Positions 24,408-26,176 of a stretch of 26,176 bases of DNA are shown piece after piece (the stretch's first letter is position 1; each line of letters opens with the position of its first letter). Both the position numbers and the translations under genes were made by a program. Under the pieces are notes generated by a model. That model saw only the letters and a program-made list of their open reading frames with translations. It did no database searches and was not told the origin of the DNA. The DNA is taken from positions 468,758-494,933 of the forward strand of contig MSXN01000007.1 of the NCBI GenBank assembly GCA_002083555.1, written 5' to 3'. This DNA is from Nitrospira sp. ST-bin5. Its GTDB lineage: Bacteria > Nitrospirota > Nitrospiria > Nitrospirales > Nitrospiraceae.

Positions 24408-26176
24408 CTAGGCCGTAGGCCGGCGAGCAGCCGGTCGCCGGCCTCGCCCACGATGGCGAAAGGCCGGTCCTCGGCTCACGCCGGGAAGGCGAATCGTCAG
24501 CGTGGTGCCTTCGCCGGGGGCGCTGGCAATGGCAATCGATCCGCCATGCTCTTCGATGATTTTCTTGACAGTCGCGAGGCCCAAGCCGGTTCCGGACCGC
24601 TTCGTCGTAAAGAACGGCTCGAAAACCTTGTCGAGAATTTCAGCCGGAATAGGGGCGCCGTCGTTCTTGATCAGAATCTGCACTTCAATGCCGCGGCCGG
24701 CGCGATGCTGGGTGACTTGAATATGTAAGTGACCGCCGGGCGTCATGGCCTCGCCGGCATTCTTGAAGATACTCAGGAAGACCTGTTGGAGTTTCGCTTC
24801 ATCGCCGCGCACCGGAGCGATTTGTGTCGCGTAGTCTTTCGTGACCTGAATGCGGGTGACTTCCAGGTCGGTTCCCACCACCACCAATGCACTCTCGAGC
24901 ACTTCGGGAATGCGGCAGAGGCGCCGGTTCAGCTCAAGCGGCTTCGCGAAATCGAGAATTTCGTTCAGAATGGCTTCGACCCGGATCAAATCACGCATGG
25001 CGTTTTCGACGCGGGTTTGCGGATCAAAATCAAGAATGCCTTCGGCGGTCACTTCTTCCAGCTGGGAACGGATGGCTCCTATCGGCTCCCGGATTTCCGT
25101 GGCAAGGAAGGCGCTGAACTCTCCGATCGCGGCCTGCCGCTCCTGCTTGCGGATCACCGGCTCCAAAATCGTCGGCGCCGCATCGGAGACGACGGCGTTG
25201 TCGGATCCGGCCTCCGGCTGGGCCACCGGAGCTGCGACCGGGGCTGGTGGCGCTTGGAGGAGGTCGGCGAGCTTCAGGATGATCGGTTCCAATGTGCGGG
25301 CGTCAGTGGCCTGGTAGCGCCCTGCCTCTTTCGACCCGAGCGTCAGCGTTCCGCCGACTTGTCCGCGGACAAAGAACGGAACCACGAGAGAGGAGACGAA
25401 CCGTTCTTTATACAGATGCTTATGGTCGAGGAAACGCCCTTGGGTCGAGGCCAGGTCATGGTCGACACGAGGCTTCCGGTGCCTGACGGCCCAGCCTGAG
25501 GCCGAGCTGTCGAGTGTGAGCCGGTGTCCGGCGCGCATGTCCTTCTTGCTGTCCTTCTCGCTCTTTTGATCGCCGGCCACGCCGAGCACTTCCATGCTGC
25601 CCGCGAGGGGATCGTAATAACAGGCCCAGGCCCGGTCATACGTCGTGTACTGGCTCGCTTCTTCCAACACCTTGATGATTTTTTCTTCCAACTCAGGCGT
25701 GAATTGCGCGGTCGGTGCGGCAAACATTTCCGCGACCGCCGGAGCGGCCGGTGCCGGCTCGCGAGAGACATAGGGGCGGCTGAGCACCACATTCATATCG
25801 AACAGGCCTTCGCGCTCCAACGCCTTCGTGATGTCATCGCCGGCCTGCTCAATCAGGCCTTTTTCCTTCTTGGCGAAGGTGGCATTTTCTTTTCGGGCGA
25901 TAACAAGAAAACCGTAGGTGCGCTGGCGATGGCGGAGCGGCATGCCGAGCAGCGATTTGGCGCCCGGCGTAATGAGACGCAGACGGACGGTGCGGCCGGC
26001 TTCCTGATCCTGCGGCGCGGCCTGGATGACCGCCTGGGTCGAGAGCGTCCGCAAGATGGCTTGGACATCGCGCGGAGTAAAGCCGCGGGCGGCATGGCTG
26101 ACGAGCGGCCCTTGATCCTGGTGGAAAATGGCGGCGAGCGCCGAATCCGTCCCCAGTTCATTCAGGGCGGTATTCA
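24408..26176 (-). CDS. GAF-domain histidine-kinase-like protein without the phospho-acceptor His (5' end beyond window)
   Basis: The frame is open to the window edge, so the N terminus is missing. Visible order: end of a GAF domain, a second GAF domain (from PELEEKIIKVLEEASQYTTYDR to TLTLGSKEAGRYQ), a Pro/Ala linker, a dimerisation helix pair, and a HATPase domain. In the H-box the sequence is FSAFLATEIREPIGAI: Thr (codon at 25098-25100) stands where the phosphorylated His is expected (A-H-E-I-R-N-P). The ATPase parts look intact: N-box FKNAGEAM, IKNDGAPIP, FEPFFTTKRSGTGLGL and EEHGGSI. The protein may be a non-phosphorylating sensor or kinase regulator. The last 20 residues are Arg-rich. No response regulator is in the window. 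Confidence 0.9.
   Translation of the reverse strand, partial: NTALNELGTDSALAAIFHQDQGPLVSHAARGFTPRDVQAILRTLSTQAVIQAAPQDQEAGRTVRLRLITPGAKSLLGMPLRHRQRTYGFLVIARKENATFAKKEKGLIEQAGDDITKALEREGLFDMNVVLSRPYVSREPAPAAPAVAEMFAAPTAQFTPELEEKIIKVLEEASQYTTYDRAWACYYDPLAGSMEVLGVAGDQKSEKDSKKDMRAGHRLTLDSSASGWAVRHRKPRVDHDLASTQGRFLDHKHLYKERFVSSLVVPFFVRGQVGGTLTLGSKEAGRYQATDARTLEPIILKLADLLQAPPAPVAAPVAQPEAGSDNAVVSDAAPTILEPVIRKQERQAAIGEFSAFLATEIREPIGAIRSQLEEVTAEGILDFDPQTRVENAMRDLIRVEAILNEILDFAKPLELNRRLCRIPEVLESALVVVGTDLEVTRIQVTKDYATQIAPVRGDEAKLQQVFLSIFKNAGEAMTPGGHLHIQVTQHRAGRGIEVQILIKNDGAPIPAEILDKVFEPFFTTKRSGTGLGLATVKKIIEEHGGSIAIASAPGEGTTLTIRLPGVSRGPAFRHRGRGRRPAARRPTA

Noticed and set aside
24729..25499. 256-codon frame opposite the kinase-like gene
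   Set aside because: Shadow of a gene with intact GAF and ATPase motifs.

Overview
The window is a GC-rich, gene-dense bacterial chromosome segment. The protein set points to a Gram-negative with an outer membrane: two TonB-dependent receptors, a TonB, an Slp-type lipoprotein, DsbA-like and TlpA-like periplasmic thioredoxins and HtrA. An SmbP-type His-heptad protein and a P460-like protein, families best known from nitrifiers, together with the general style of the proteins, suggest Nitrospira (Nitrospirota). This is an inference; no rRNA or other marker is present to prove it.

Layout. (1) 146-2881, minus: secA. (2) 3082-10931, plus: a metal-handling block. It holds a small His/Cys membrane protein (A), an excisionase-type HTH regulator, then a tight operon tonB - Asp-box (BNR) propeller - TlpA-like thioredoxin - small His/Cys protein (B) - large TonB-dependent receptor, followed by small His/Cys protein C and a secreted HMA-like protein. 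(3) 11176-14898, plus: a second, paralogous HTH regulator, a P460-like protein with a broken haem motif, SmbP, an unknown secreted protein, a cupredoxin-like protein without the usual Cu ligands, and a protein with nine TPRs. (4) 15007-18911: Slp-like lipoprotein (minus), DsbA-like protein, and a Cu(I)-type P1B ATPase with two YHS domains. (5) 18993-22997: HtrA/DegP protease, NikR with a clear upstream operator, and a second TonB-dependent receptor in apparent operon with nikR. (6) 23135-26176: 3-methyladenine DNA glycosylase, a small secreted protein (minus), and the 3' part of a GAF/histidine-kinase-like protein (minus) that lacks the phospho-acceptor His and runs off the window.

How the parts fit. 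The most interesting reading is a combined copper/nickel outer-membrane and periplasmic system. TonB and receptor 1 would bring a metal or metal complex across the outer membrane; TlpA, the CxCC propeller and the three HxH/CxxxC small proteins would handle thiols or metal; the HMA-like protein, SmbP and the cupredoxin-like protein would buffer metal; the P1B ATPase would export Cu(I); and NikR with receptor 2 would control nickel uptake. Copper as the substrate of receptor 1 is an inference from neighbours. Noncoding DNA is rich in dyads: two related palindromic MITE-like elements (10267-10507 and 22998-23123), a perfect 18-bp hairpin, a duplicated 44-nt unit, and a shared intergenic element.
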